This document shows positions 1-9,716 of a stretch of 64,000 bases of DNA, piece by piece. How positions within the stretch are numbered: position 1 is the stretch's first letter; each line of letters begins with the position of its first letter. This stretch comes from Pelecanus crispus (Eukaryota > Chordata > Aves > Pelecaniformes > Pelecanidae). The stretch spans positions 1,064,001 through 1,128,000 of the forward strand of contig NC_134643.1 in assembly GCF_030463565.1 (NCBI RefSeq), in the 5' to 3' direction. A program made the translations under genes and the position numbers. A model generated the notes under the pieces. That model searched no databases. It worked only from the letters and a program-made list of their open reading frames with translations, and was not told where the DNA came from.

Positions 1-497
1 GGGATGCTCTGGATGTCCCCATGGCTGTCCCTGCAGGGATGGCTGGATGTCCCCATGGCTGTCCCTGCAGGGATGGCTGGCTGTCCCCATGGCTGTCCCT
101 GCAGGGATGCTCTGGATGTCCCCAAGGCTGTCCCTGCAGGGATGGCTGGATGTCCCCAGGGCTGGCCCTGCAGGGATGGCTGGATGTCCCCAGGGCTGGC
201 CCTGCAGGGATGCTCTGGCTGTCCCCAGGGCTGTCCCTGCAGGGATGCTCTGGATGTCCCCATGGCTGTCCCTGCAGGGATGGCTGGATGTCCCCAGGGC
301 TGGCCCTGCAGGGATGGCTGGATGTCCCCAGGGCTGTCCCTGCAGGGATGCTCTGGCTGTCCCCAAGGCTGGCCCTGCGGGGATGTCCCCATAGCTGTCC
401 CTGTGGGCATGCTCTGGCTGTCCCCATGGCTGTCCCTGCAGGGATGCTCTGGCTGTCCCCATGGCTGGCTCTGCGGGGTTGTCCTGGCTGTCCCCCT
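1..497. repeat. 34-35 bp minisatellite
   Basis: About fourteen head-to-tail copies of a 34-35 bp unit, such as GGGATGGCTGGATGTCCCCA followed by TGGCTGTCCCTGCA. Units differ mainly at GGCTGG versus GCTCTGG and at CCATGG versus CCAGGG or CCAAGG. The array is already running at base 1, so its left end lies outside the window. Reading frames across it are low-complexity artefacts of the repeat. Confidence 0.93.
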
Positions 498-3400
498 GTA
501 AAGGCTCAGATGGGTGCTCAGCGCACCAGCACCCATCCTGCTGGGGGGCTGCCCCGCCTCCCAGGGGTGCCTGGCCAGGGAGCGAGGGGGCAGTGGGGGC
601 CGGGGCAGGGGAGCTGGGTCCTTTTGCAGCCTGGGGACCGAAGAGGGAGAGGGGACCCAGGCCCACCCCGCCTTGGTGGCAGACTTGGGGCTGGCCCTCT
701 GCGTGCCCCTTCCCTCGGGGCAGCTGGACCTGGGGGCAGAGCTGCCAGGTTCCCAGGGCTCAGCACCGCTGCCCCGAGCCCCAGCGCTGCCACCGGAGCC
801 GATGCAGGTTGTTGCCTTTGGTGGAGAAAAGTGGGGGGACAGGATGGGACGGGGTTGGGGTTCCCCGGTGCTTTGGTGCAAGGTTTCCCCGGAGCACTTG
901 GCTCTGGGGCGCAGCACCATGGTCCGGAATGGTGCTGGCTTGGAGCCGGGATTGCTCACGGTGCAGAGGCGTGAGAGCGGGGCCACGGGCAGAGCACAGG
1001 GAGCCCAGGCTGGGCAAGAGGCAGATGCGCCCGAGGTGGCCCCGTGATGGAAGGTGGGGGTTAAGCCGTGGCCTTTGTAGCACACATCCATCCCACCCGA
1101 TGTGGGGCACCAGGCTGGATTTACAGCACGGCTCGAGAATCCTTGAGGACTGAGGAGGGACCGGGAGAAGCCATACCCCAGCTGGTGGTACATCAGCCGC
1201 TGGGCTGCTCGGCTGAAAACCAGCCTCACCACGATCACGGCAGCCTCGAGCCTCAAAAGCCGCCTTGCAGCAGAGGCCAAGGTGATGCCGGTGCCTTCGC
1301 TCGCTGCCATGGCTCCTGGGGGGCGGTTAATCCCTGCAAGGTGGGTGACGTTCCACGGCGACGCTGGCTCACCCGTGCCCACCGGCTCCCGGTGCCAGGC
1401 TCTCTCCGCTGTGTCACGGGCACTGGGGACAGCTGTGTCCCCCCTCTCCCTGGGAACAGCCCAGAGCAGCAGCCCGGGGGGGCTCAGCTCTGCCTCCAAC
1501 ATGCGCAACCCCCCGCTGCGCCTGGCAATGCGGTGAGCTGCGGGGCTGGAGCCCTGCTCGCCCCGCACTCGGAGAGCCGGCGAACAAAAGGACATCACTC
1601 GCCGTGAATAATTTAATGCCCCATTTAGCACCGGTTCCTCCAGCCTGGCCTGGACCCTCAGGCTGAGATGAAGTGCCCTGAAAATGCCAGCCGTAAGGCC
1701 GGGGGGGCATCCCTTTGGCATCAACCGCCGCCAGCTCCACGCCGGCGGCGCAGGAGCGCACGTGCTGGGATGCATTTTGCAGCCCCGCCGGTTTGCTGCC
1801 CGCTCCAGCCCTGCGGTTCCCCACGGCCCCGGCTGCCGACGGGTGTCCGGCTGTGCCGGAGTCCCCTGTCCTCAGGTTGTGTGGCCAGGACACGTCCCCT
1901 TGGGCCCGCTGAGGTCCCCGGTTCGCTCGGTGCTGTCGGAGCTGCAGGAGCCCGCTGCAGGAGAGCAGGCGGGAGAGCTTGCTGCCCGCTTGCTTCACCA
2001 GGAGGGGTTTGCAAAAACTTGCCTGTGCCCAGGGCACCGCACGGTCACAGCAAAGGGCGGAGGGGAGCAAACGCCCCGGCTGCACCCCGAGACGGCGAAG
2101 GAGCCCCCCACCATCCCACGGCTGCCGGCGAGGGCTCTCTGTGCCACGGTGCCTTTGCATGAGCTGCCGAAGGGCTGGGGGGGGTCCTGCCCTGCACCCC
2201 CTCCCCGCAGCCAGGTACCCCGAAAGCTGGCTCCCCGCAGGCTCCCAGCACCCTGCAGCATTTCGGGTGCCCCAGGAGGGCACCCACAGCCCTTCCGGCC
2301 CCTGCAAACACGGTCCTACACCATGCAAACGGGCACAGCGGCAGCGTCCCATGCCGGCTGCTGGCCCCTGCTCAGGTCTCTTCCAGTGGGTCCAGCAATT
2401 TCAGTTTTAAATGTTTTTGAAGGGCTGGGTACGAATCGCGGCTCTGCTGCTGAGCGGTGCCGCAGGGCGTGGGTGCCGGTGGCCACGGGAGCCGGCCTCT
2501 GGCACCCCCTGAAAAATACACCCAAATCCAGCAGTCACTCCGTGTTTCTGGAGGGAAAAGGCTCCTGAAGAGCTGCCGTGGAGCGTTTGGAGGGCCCGGA
2601 CTCGAGCGGGCATTTTGCAGCCTCACACCGCCCGGCCGCGGCAGGGAGCAGCTGCAGGTTTGGGTATTGCCGGGGCACGGTGGCGGCTGCTGCGCGCAGT
2701 CCCGGTCTGCCGCCATCGCAGCAGTGCCACCCGTCCTGTCCCCGTCCCTGTCCCTGGGGCTGAACACGGTTGAAATCCCGCTGCCGGGGGCTCCACGCGT
2801 GTCGTGGAGCTGGCTGGGGCCGTGCCGGCTGTTTGCAGCCCCGGCTGTGCTGGGTGTTCGGCGGCCCATGGCACGGCACAGGCTGCGGCACACGGGCAGA
2901 CGGAGCTGCTCGGTGGAGCTGGAGCCCAAGGGTGCCGGGGGCTCGGGGTGGCCCAGGGCATCCTTGCTCACCTCCATCTTAGGAGTCTGCTCAGACATCA
3001 GAGGTGTCCCCATTCCCACAAGGCTTTCCCCATGGACTGGTCGGTAATACATGCCACGAGTTTGGCAGGTCTCAGCCCACCTCTCCGTGGGCAGCAGCGT
3101 GCTGCCCCGGTCCCGGGATGCTTCCGCAGCTCTGCCAGGACAGACAGACGGCCAAGACGGGGCTGGTGCAGCAGCTGCATTGTGGGTGCAGGAGAGCAAA
3201 AGCCTTCAGCGATGCCGTCAGCGTCCCCCAAGACCGAGCAACCAGGATAACACGGCTCCGTGCTCCTGGGATGGGTTTTCCACTTAGAAAAACCCGTAGA
3301 ACACTTTTCTCTTATAGCAATTCTTTTTTCTTGCTTAAAAAGACACGGACTAAGCCGGAGCCTGACGTCTGGGGGGGCTGGGCCCGGTCCTGGCTGTGCC

Positions 3401-3779
3401 GCACGGTCCTGCCTGCCGACCTCCCGTCTCCATACCGGGATGTGCCGAAGCGATACCGCGGCTCGGGGGCTCGCCAGCAGCTACGGGCAATCACCGGGGG
3501 GCACAGCAGCCACAGCGAGTTTTTTTCCTGCTTGCCCATCCTGCGTAGCCCCGGCTCCGGATACTCCCCGGCTTTCCGGCTAGGAGAGCTCCCTTTGGGC
3601 GAGAGGTTTCTCTGGAGGTGCCAGGAAAAGTCCCCATTTAACAGCGGGGAACTGGGGGCTTTGCAGGAAAGAGGGACTCGGGCAGTGTCTGCTTGGGGTC
3701 GAGCCCCGGCTCCGCTGACCAGCGCTGCCCGGACGTGGGGGCAGAGACGGGCAGGAGCGCCTGCTGCCCAAAATTGATG
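498..3779. other. GC-rich intergenic sequence, no gene recognised
   Basis: GC-rich sequence with many overlapping open frames on both strands, none of which resembles a known protein or forms a phase-compatible exon chain. In human this side of PAX4 carries FSCN3, but I could not recognise any fascin-like exon here. Nothing else is identifiable. Confidence 0.5.
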
Positions 3780-4300
3780 CTGCTGTAGAACGTCCATTGT
3801 AACGCCCTACCCCCTCGATGCTTTTGTTCGGTTTGTGGATCGCCAGTGACAAATTGCCCAGGAACAGGACACAAGGTGATGTGTTCTTGTCTTGACTTAG
3901 CAAACCTGGAGGAGTTACTGAGGATCTGCCGAGAAGGAAAGCAAGGGAAAGGTAATTTTGGCAGGGGGACATTGCGACCATGTACTCAATTAAAAACTGG
4001 AAAGACCCCACTCTCCTTGAGCATGCGTAGTAAGTTAAAATCACACTGTACTTTTAAATTTAAGCAGAGAAGATACGAACCCATGGGAGACAAGTGTGCT
4101 TAGCTACTTTAATGATTACGTAGGTGTGGGGTGTTAACTGTAACGTATAAAAGTTAAGAGAAAACTTCGGTAGGTGTGCTAGTGTTGTGGAATTACCACC
4201 TAGCACCCAAATTTGCACAACTTTGAGAATAAAACAATCTCTTCTCAGCACGTGAAGAATGGCTTGTTGCACGCCGGGTAAACGAGCCCCGTTTGGGACA
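3780..4300 (+). mobile_element. possible solo LTR of an endogenous retrovirus
   Basis: An abruptly AT-richer block in GC-rich surroundings. It has a TATA-like TATAAAAG at 4146-4153 and an AATAAA signal at 4228-4233, about 80 bases apart as in a retroviral R region. It ends near a plausible GGGACA at 4295-4300. No internal retroviral coding sequence is present. I could not find a convincing target-site duplication, so the borders are approximate. It could instead be an AT-rich regulatory segment. Confidence 0.4.
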
Positions 4301-5669
4301 ACTCGCCCAACACCTGCACCGGCACCCGTCGCGATGGTGTCGTGCATCGGCGCTCGTGGCGGGGTGGGTGGGAGCGTGGGCATCGACCGCCCCTCCTCAC
4401 ACGCCGTTAATTAACTTTTCCCAGGGTAATTTAACGGTGTCATGAAGGCGAGTGGGGGGGGAAGCTGGCAGCGGACGGCTCCCACTGCCTGACCCCAACC
4501 ACAGCCCCAGGGACGTGCTGGCGGTCCTGGTCCCCACAAGCCACCCAAGGCAGCTGAGGAAGAGGATGGTGGCAGGGCAAAGCCAGGCATGAAACTTTCC
4601 TGCAAAACTCCCGCTGGGACGGATGCAGGTGGGCATCACCCCACTGCGGGGGGGCGGTTTGGGGAGCTGCCGGGCGCTGTCCCAGGGGTCTGGAGAGGGG
4701 AGGAAGGCTGCAGGGTCTGCAGGCTGGGTTGGGGGGTGCCACGGGAGGTGGGGGTGACCCAGGGGAAGCAGCCGGCTGGACGATGAGCGCATGGGGTGGC
4801 TGTGGGGACCCTGCAGTGCAGGCAGCAGGACGCCGGCTGTCCGGCAGCTCCTGGCCGAGCCGCAAGGCATCGTCCCACGCAAAGCCTTGCAGGATGACTT
4901 ACGACTCTGCGGGCTGGCAGGGCTGTGCCGCAGCCGGTAGCACCGGGATAAACCCCTCGCCCAGCCGGGAAGGGGCACGCTCATCCCCACATGTGCCCGC
5001 AAAGGGTTTGAGCCCAAATAACCAGCGCCCGGGGGGCACAGTGGGATGATTTCCCCAAACCCCCACCCCCTCTGTCCCGCTGGACCCCGCGGAGCTGAGG
5101 AGTCCTGGTTTGGAGGGGGCAGGCGGTGAGGTGACGGTAGCCCAGCTATCGCCGGCACATGCCCATGCATGGACGTCCTTGACACCCTGCACCAGAGGGC
5201 GTGTCGGAGCCCCCCACCTCGCTGGGGACCCTCAGAGCCAGGGGCACCCCGGTGCGTGGAGGCGAGCGAGGGGCTCCGGCGAGCTGGCGTGGAGCGGTGG
5301 TGCCGGGGGGCTCAGCGGGGGTGCGGGCAGCATGCCGGCAGCGGGGTGCAGGTGAGCCCGGGGCGGCAGCAGGGCGAAGGGGGGGCCCTCCAGGGCCTGC
5401 CAGGGAGCCGGAGGGGGGCTGCTGCCGGGGGCCAGGCCTGCGGGATGGGAACGGGGCTCAGGCATGTTCAGGCATCGCCCTCGCCCCCAGCCCCGCTCTG
5501 CCGTGGGGCAGCGGACACCAACCACCCCCCATCGCTGCGGGGCGGGGGCCAGGCGGGGAGGGCGACTGGCTCCCCGCACCCCCCAGCACCCCGTGGGGTC
5601 CCGCACCCTGCCGCCGGCTCCCACCCTGGCCGTGCCCGGGGGTCCCAGCCCTGCTCCCAACCCTTTTAC
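4301..5669. other. PAX4 3' flank or remaining 3' exon sequence
   Basis: GC-rich sequence downstream of the last PAX4 exon I can support. If the donor proposed after exon 8 is real, a final coding exon and 3' UTR should lie here. If exon 8 is terminal, its frame stays open to a stop near 5458. I could not tell these apart, and no other gene is recognisable. Confidence 0.4.
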
Positions 5670-5829
5670 CGCAGCAAGCGTCGTCCCAGGCGCAGGGGCC
5701 GGAGGTGCAGAGGTGCAGCGGGGCCGGGGTGCCGGGGTAGGCGGTGAGGCCGTGGCTGTGACCGTGCCCATGACCGTGCCCGTGACTGCGGAGGGGCTGC
5801 GGCGAGCCGGTGGGGACGGCCGGGAGGTG
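5670..5829 (-). CDS. PAX4: PAX4 possible C-terminal exon with His-Gly repeat
   Basis: Opens in phase 0 after TTCCCCGCGCAG with [15 protein letters not shown]. It then has a repeat [12 protein letters not shown], the segment [14 protein letters not shown], and ends [19 protein letters not shown] donor could end it at 5670; without that donor the frame continues to a stop near 5458. The Tyr-Pro-Gly/Ala-Pro-Leu composition suits a PAX C-terminal activation or repression segment. No family motif confirms it. Confidence 0.45.
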
Positions 5830-8800
5830 CTGCGCGGGGAACAGAGAGTGGGATGTCACGGCGCATCCGTGGGGTTGCATCGGGACCAGACCACCCCAAA
5901 GGGGACCTGCAAAGTGTCACCCGCTGGGGCGGCTCCACAAAGAGCTCCTCGGGGAGGGCAGCACCCAGAGAGCTCAGAGCAGCCGGGCAATGGGAGTGCG
6001 GGCTCCGGAGGGTGCCTGGAGCCTGTTGGGGTGCTGGTGAGGCCTCCCCATCACCCCCCGGCCATCTCCTACCTGTGCGGAGCCGGCAGCTGTCGCAGAG
6101 TGGGGGAGGAAAGCAGGCACGGCCGCCCCGCGGGGCAGCACCCAGTTGCACCAGGAGCCTGTGTGGGGAGAGGTGGGGAGGGCAGCGCGCCGGCTCGGGA
6201 TCACGCTGGTCCCCAGCCTTGATTTTGGGGAATTGAACCTCGGGCGTCCCAATGCTCAGTGCCAAATTTCAGCCAGGGTGGCCCCTGGACCCCATCCTGT
6301 CCCCGCCACCCCGGGGCTGTCACCTGCGCCGCCAGCCTCCAGCTTCTGCTTGGCCTCGCGTCTCCATTTCGCTCGGCGGTTTGAGAACCAGACCTGGGGA
6401 GGAGGGAAGGGGTTGAGGCTGCCGGCCCCTGCCTCGCGGCACCCGCACCCCAGGCAGCACTCCGGCTCTTCCCCCTGGGACACGGGGTCTTCACTCGCTC
6501 CTGGGCATGGGCATGGGCAGAGGAAGGGGTTTGATCCTCCACCTCATCAGGCTGCAAGCACGTGCCGGGCTCCAGCACGAGGCATGGGAGACACGTGTGT
6601 GCATGCGTGTGCACGGCCACGGCATGGGGTGACCGCACGCACGGGCAGTCCTGCCCTGGCAGAGCGGGGGACTCGCTGCTGTCACTACCGGGGGGCACCG
6701 AGACGGTGGTCTGTGGCTGGCAGGGGAAGGGGCTGCCACGAGCCTGCAAAGGTTTGCCAGCAGCACCGGGATGTCTGCCTGGAGCTACCGAGTGTGCCCT
6801 GGATGCGCGTTTGAGGGGCGCGTGCCAGAGAGCATGCCACCGAGCGTGCCACGGAGCATGCCACCAAGCACGCCATGGCCCTGGGGCACCATCCTGGGGT
6901 CCAGCAATGTCCCTGCAACCTCCCAGGCCCCATGCTGGTCCCATGGCAGCGGCGCGGGTCTCCTCTTACCCTGATGGTCGCATCTGGCAACTGGGTGGCC
7001 GCAGCCAGTCTCTCCCGGGTGACAGCATCTGGGTACTGTCCCCTCTGGAACTCTGCAAAGGGAATTGGGGTGAGATCAGCCTGCCCGGCGCAGCCTCCCC
7101 CCCCAGCACCTTGGTGGGCGATGCCAGGATGCGCGGCTGCAGCCCATCCATCGCCAGGCTCTGGTGCCCGTAATTTGGAGCAGCTTGGGGGGCACTGTGG
7201 CGGTGGCTGCGCCATTCAAAGGGGCAGGAGCCCATCCAGAAAGCGGCAATGCCTTCCCTTGGGAATGGCCCGGCTCCATCCCGGCACCCTGCGGCAGGTT
7301 GGGGTGAGCACACCGAACGCCCCGGTTTTGGCCGGCATCCCGTGCGAGCCGCACCTTTCTCCAGGGCTTCCGACTGCTGGCTGGAGAAGACTGTCCTGTT
7401 CCTGTGCTGGGTGCTCAGCGGGAGCTGCCGGCCAGACGCGGAGCTCCGTGGAGGGTGCTGGGTCCCCGGGGATACGGCAGCACCGGCTTCAGCGGGCGAG
7501 CGGCAGCCCGGGGGATGCGGGGCGGAGGGGGCGGTGAGAGGGGACACTGCGGGGACAGAAAGGCAGAAGGTTGGGGGGGTCCAGCCCCGCGGGGACCCTG
7601 GGAGGGGCTGGGAAGGGTCAGGGAGGGTCGATGAACCCCTTTGCTTTGGGGGCACAGGGGCAGCGCAGGAGCGTGCGGAGGAGCCGTGTGCCTGCACATG
7701 CATGCGTGCGCATGCGTGCGTGTGTGCGTGCACACGTGGATGTGCATGCAGCCGGGAGGCGGGTGCTGGCGGGAGCTCTCTGCCCGCTCAGAGCAGCTCT
7801 CTCCCATGGGGTGCACCCCCCACCCCCTGCCCCCCGGGCTGTCGCCCCCAGCAAAGCTCACCCTGCGGCAGCGGGTCCCTCGCAAAGCCCTGCTCAGCCG
7901 CCAGCCGCAGGTCGCTGGGCAGGTTCCTCAGCACACGGTTGATGGAGGAGACCTGGGCAGGGAGAGACGGGGCTGCGCCATGGGCAGGGGGTGCAGGGCC
8001 CCGCAAGGGTGGGAGCAGGGGGGGCTGGGCAGAGCCCTCGTGTGCGGTGAGCACCCCTCCACTCACTGCAGGAGCTGGAGACGCGCTCAGGCAGCACTAA
8101 AGCGGGGAGGAATCAAGGCAGATCATGGAATCATTGGGGTTGGCAAAGCCCTTCAAGATCCCCCAGTCCAACCATTGACCCAACACTGCCAAGGCCACCA
8201 CCAAACCCATCAAGGGCAGAGTCATCATTTCATCTTGCCTGCCTTGGGGGCTGCATTATTTATAATGACAGTAAAACTGGGAATCACTGAGGTTGGGAAG
8301 GATCTCTAAGATCATCAGCCCAGCCGTCACCCCAACACCCCCATGTCCACTAAACCATGGCCCCCAGTGCCACCTCTGCCCGTGTTTTGAACCCCTCCAG
8401 GGCTGGGGACTCCCCCACCTCTCTGGGCAGCCTGGTCCAGTGCTTGGCCACTCTTGCCATGAAGAAATTTCTCCCAATATCCAACCTAAACCTCCCCTGG
8501 CGCAGCTTGAGCCCATTCCCTCTCGTCCCGTCGCTGTTCCTTGGGAGAAGAGCCCGACCCCCCTCCCTGCCCCCTCCTGCCAGGAGCTGCAGAGCGATCA
8601 GGTCTCCCCTCAGCCTCCTCTTCTCCAGGCTGAACACCCCCAGCTCCCTCAGCCGCTCCCCACCAGCCCTGTGCTCCAGACCCTGCCCCAGCTCCGCTGC
8701 CCTTCCCTGGACATGCTCGAGCACCCCAGTGTCCTTCTCGTATGCCCCAAAGCTCATCCCCGAGGTGCTCTCCTGCAGCCGCGCCTGAGCACGTGCCAGG

Positions 8801-9716
8801 GATTCTCCGCGCCGGGGCCGTGCCCATCTGCTCCGCTGTTTGTTGATACCGGCAACCCTTTAATTTCGGTGGACTAACAGTCTTTGATGTAAGGCTGTCT
8901 GCCCCTCGGGGCTGGAGACAGTGAGATTTATAGGGGTGGGTCTGTCTTTAGGAAGCACAGCTCTCCGCACTGACGCTGCAGGTTGCAATTTATCGTCTCT
9001 GCCGACCAGAGGCACTCATAACAGACCCACCACCAGCGTCCCAATGCCCGAGATGACAGCCCAGCTTGCTGGTGACGTCCAGCGGGGCTCTGCTTTAGCT
9101 GGGAGCGAGCAATTTGCCTTCCCCTCCTTGCCTGCTCCTCCCTCCGCCGCCTTGCCCAGCATGGAGCCCTTCCCTGCGCATCCTTCCCGTTGCCCCCCGC
9201 CCACCCCAGCGAGGGTCCCGTGGGGTCAAACCCCAGCGCAGTGCCCGGCCCCAGCATCCCCGCAGCCCCCCACGGCTCTCCCCGGCAGGGACTCACGCTG
9301 GGGGTCCTGTCGCTGGCGCAGATGCCCTCGGTGTGCAGCTGCCGGCGGATCTCCCAGGCGAAGAGGGAGGGCTGCTCCAGCTTCAGCTGGGCGATCCTGG
9401 CCACCACCTCGGGGGTGGCCATGCGGGGCTTGCTTCCCCCGATGGCCTTGGGCTCCACGGCCCCCGTCCGGTAGTAGTAGCCCAGGATCTTGCTGACGCA
9501 GCCGTTGGACACCTGCGGACGGGGCGGCTGGGGCAGAGGCTCAGCGGGAAAAGGATTTGGAGGAGAATCCCCGCCCCAGGCGCACCTTGAGGCTGCGGGA
9601 GATGTCCGAGGTCCGGACGCCGCATGCCGCCAGCTCGATGATCCTTTTCCTCTTGCAGGCGGGGAGGGGGCGGCCGTTCACAAAAAGACCCCCGAGCTGG
9701 TTCACGCCGCTGGGCC
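5670..9716 (-). CDS. PAX4: PAX4, paired box transcription factor (gene span of supported exons)
   Basis: A paired-domain plus homeodomain transcription factor acting in the nucleus. In mammals PAX4 is a repressor needed for pancreatic beta- and delta-cell fate. Eight minus-strand exons join without a phase conflict: 9716-9586, 9512-9297, 7952-7862, 7546-7355, 7052-6970, 6393-6324, 6158-6073 and 5829-5670. The paired domain contains [14 protein letters not shown] and VARIAQLK; the homeodomain contains [11 protein letters not shown] and [12 protein letters not shown], with the PAX-type serine at position 50. PAX4 is preferred over PAX6 because of FQRGQYPD, the GLFVNG form, the lack of an octapeptide, a short linker, and the position beside SND1 with the same relative orientation as in human. 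The initiator exon was not found upstream of 9716, and the C terminus is only provisional. No frameshift or stop breaks the chain. Confidence 0.88.
6073..6158 (-). CDS. PAX4: PAX4 probable C-terminal exon
   Basis: Predicted by phase and splice sites only. The tract CCCCACCTCTCCCCACACAG is followed by 86 nt, which complete the glycine codon left open by the previous exon and give 28 further codons before a GTAGGA donor. The peptide includes [18 protein letters not shown]4 C termini evolve quickly and I see no direct motif match, so support comes from the fit of phase, length and splice signals. Confidence 0.55.
6324..6393 (-). CDS. PAX4: PAX4 exon: homeodomain recognition helix
   Basis: 70 nt in phase 0, starting [12 protein letters not shown]. 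It includes Trp48, Phe49, Ser50, Asn51 and Arg53 of the recognition helix, then [11 protein letters not shown], and ends in phase 1 before GTGACA. The acceptor follows TCCCTCCTCCCCAG. Ser50 marks PAX-type homeodomains. Confidence 0.93.
6970..7052 (-). CDS. PAX4: PAX4 exon: homeodomain helices 1-2
   Basis: 83 nt. Two bases complete the glutamate of E-F-Q-R, then 27 codons ([20 protein letters not shown], then LPDATIR) end in phase 0 before [14 protein letters not shown] is typical of PAX4 and differs from PAX6 (FERTHYPD). The acceptor is CTTTGCAG. Confidence 0.92.
7355..7546 (-). CDS. PAX4: PAX4 exon: linker and start of homeodomain
   Basis: 192 nt. Two leading bases complete a valine codon with the last base of the preceding exon, so the phase matches. 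About 45 residues of Pro/Ala/Ser-rich linker precede [17 protein letters not shown], the N-terminal arm and helix 1 of the homeodomain. It ends in phase 1 before GTGCGG. The linker is poorly conserved, as expected in PAX4; the homeodomain half is unambiguous. Confidence 0.87.
7690..7752. repeat. alternating purine-pyrimidine tract in a PAX4 intron
   Basis: Nearly uninterrupted alternating GC/GT/CA steps such as GCATGCGTGCGCATGCGTGC. Such tracts can adopt left-handed Z-DNA under supercoiling. It lies in the intron between the linker exons of PAX4. Confidence 0.7.
7862..7952 (-). CDS. PAX4: PAX4 exon: end of paired domain and start of linker
   Basis: 91 nt, opening in phase 0 with [11 protein letters not shown], the conserved last helix of a PAX paired domain. 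It then becomes non-conserved linker and ends in phase 1 before a GTGAGC donor. The acceptor follows a CTCTCCCTGCCCAG tract. The intron 5' of it holds an antisense CR1 at 8122-8741 and is otherwise unremarkable. Confidence 0.85.
8122..8741 (-). mobile_element. CR1 LINE fragment (3' end)
   Basis: A 5'-truncated CR1 read on the minus strand, inside a PAX4 intron. Its 3' end, with an ATGGAATC-type tail, lies at the left. It covers the C-terminal reverse-transcriptase ORF remnant and carries the long 3' UTR seen in several other copies here. Similarity stops near 8741. Confidence 0.93.
9297..9512 (-). CDS. PAX4: PAX4 exon: rest of the paired domain
   Basis: Exactly 216 nt, or 72 codons, the same length as the equivalent human exon. 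It starts in phase 0 after CAG and ends before a strong GTGAGT donor. It begins [10 protein letters not shown] and continues through [18 protein letters not shown] and [11 protein letters not shown] to the DRTPS end. It carries GYYYRTG where nearly all PAX4 and PAX6 proteins I know have GRYYxTG, a change in the linker and recognition region of the first subdomain. Confidence 0.92.
9586..9716 (-). CDS. PAX4: PAX4 exon: N-terminal paired domain
   Basis: Starts after an acceptor ending CCCCAG with two bases completing a codon, then 43 codons, and ends at AAG before a GTGCGC donor in phase 0. It encodes the beta-hairpin and first helices of the paired domain: [14 protein letters not shown], then [11 protein letters not shown], then DISRSLK. 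The core matches mammalian PAX4, but ACKRKR replaces the usual D-T-R-Q-Q stretch and RTSDIS replaces RPCDIS. The start methionine must lie in an upstream exon, because no ATG opens this exon in frame. Confidence 0.88.

Noticed and set aside
498-5669. Search for FSCN3 or another gene 3' of PAX4
   Set aside because: No beta-trefoil-like exon or phase-compatible exon chain was recognised on either strand.
6073-9716. Assignment of the paired-box gene as PAX6 or PAX10
   Set aside because: [14 protein letters not shown], the short linker and the SND1 neighbourhood favour PAX4. PAX6 would show GVFVNG and FERTHYPD.
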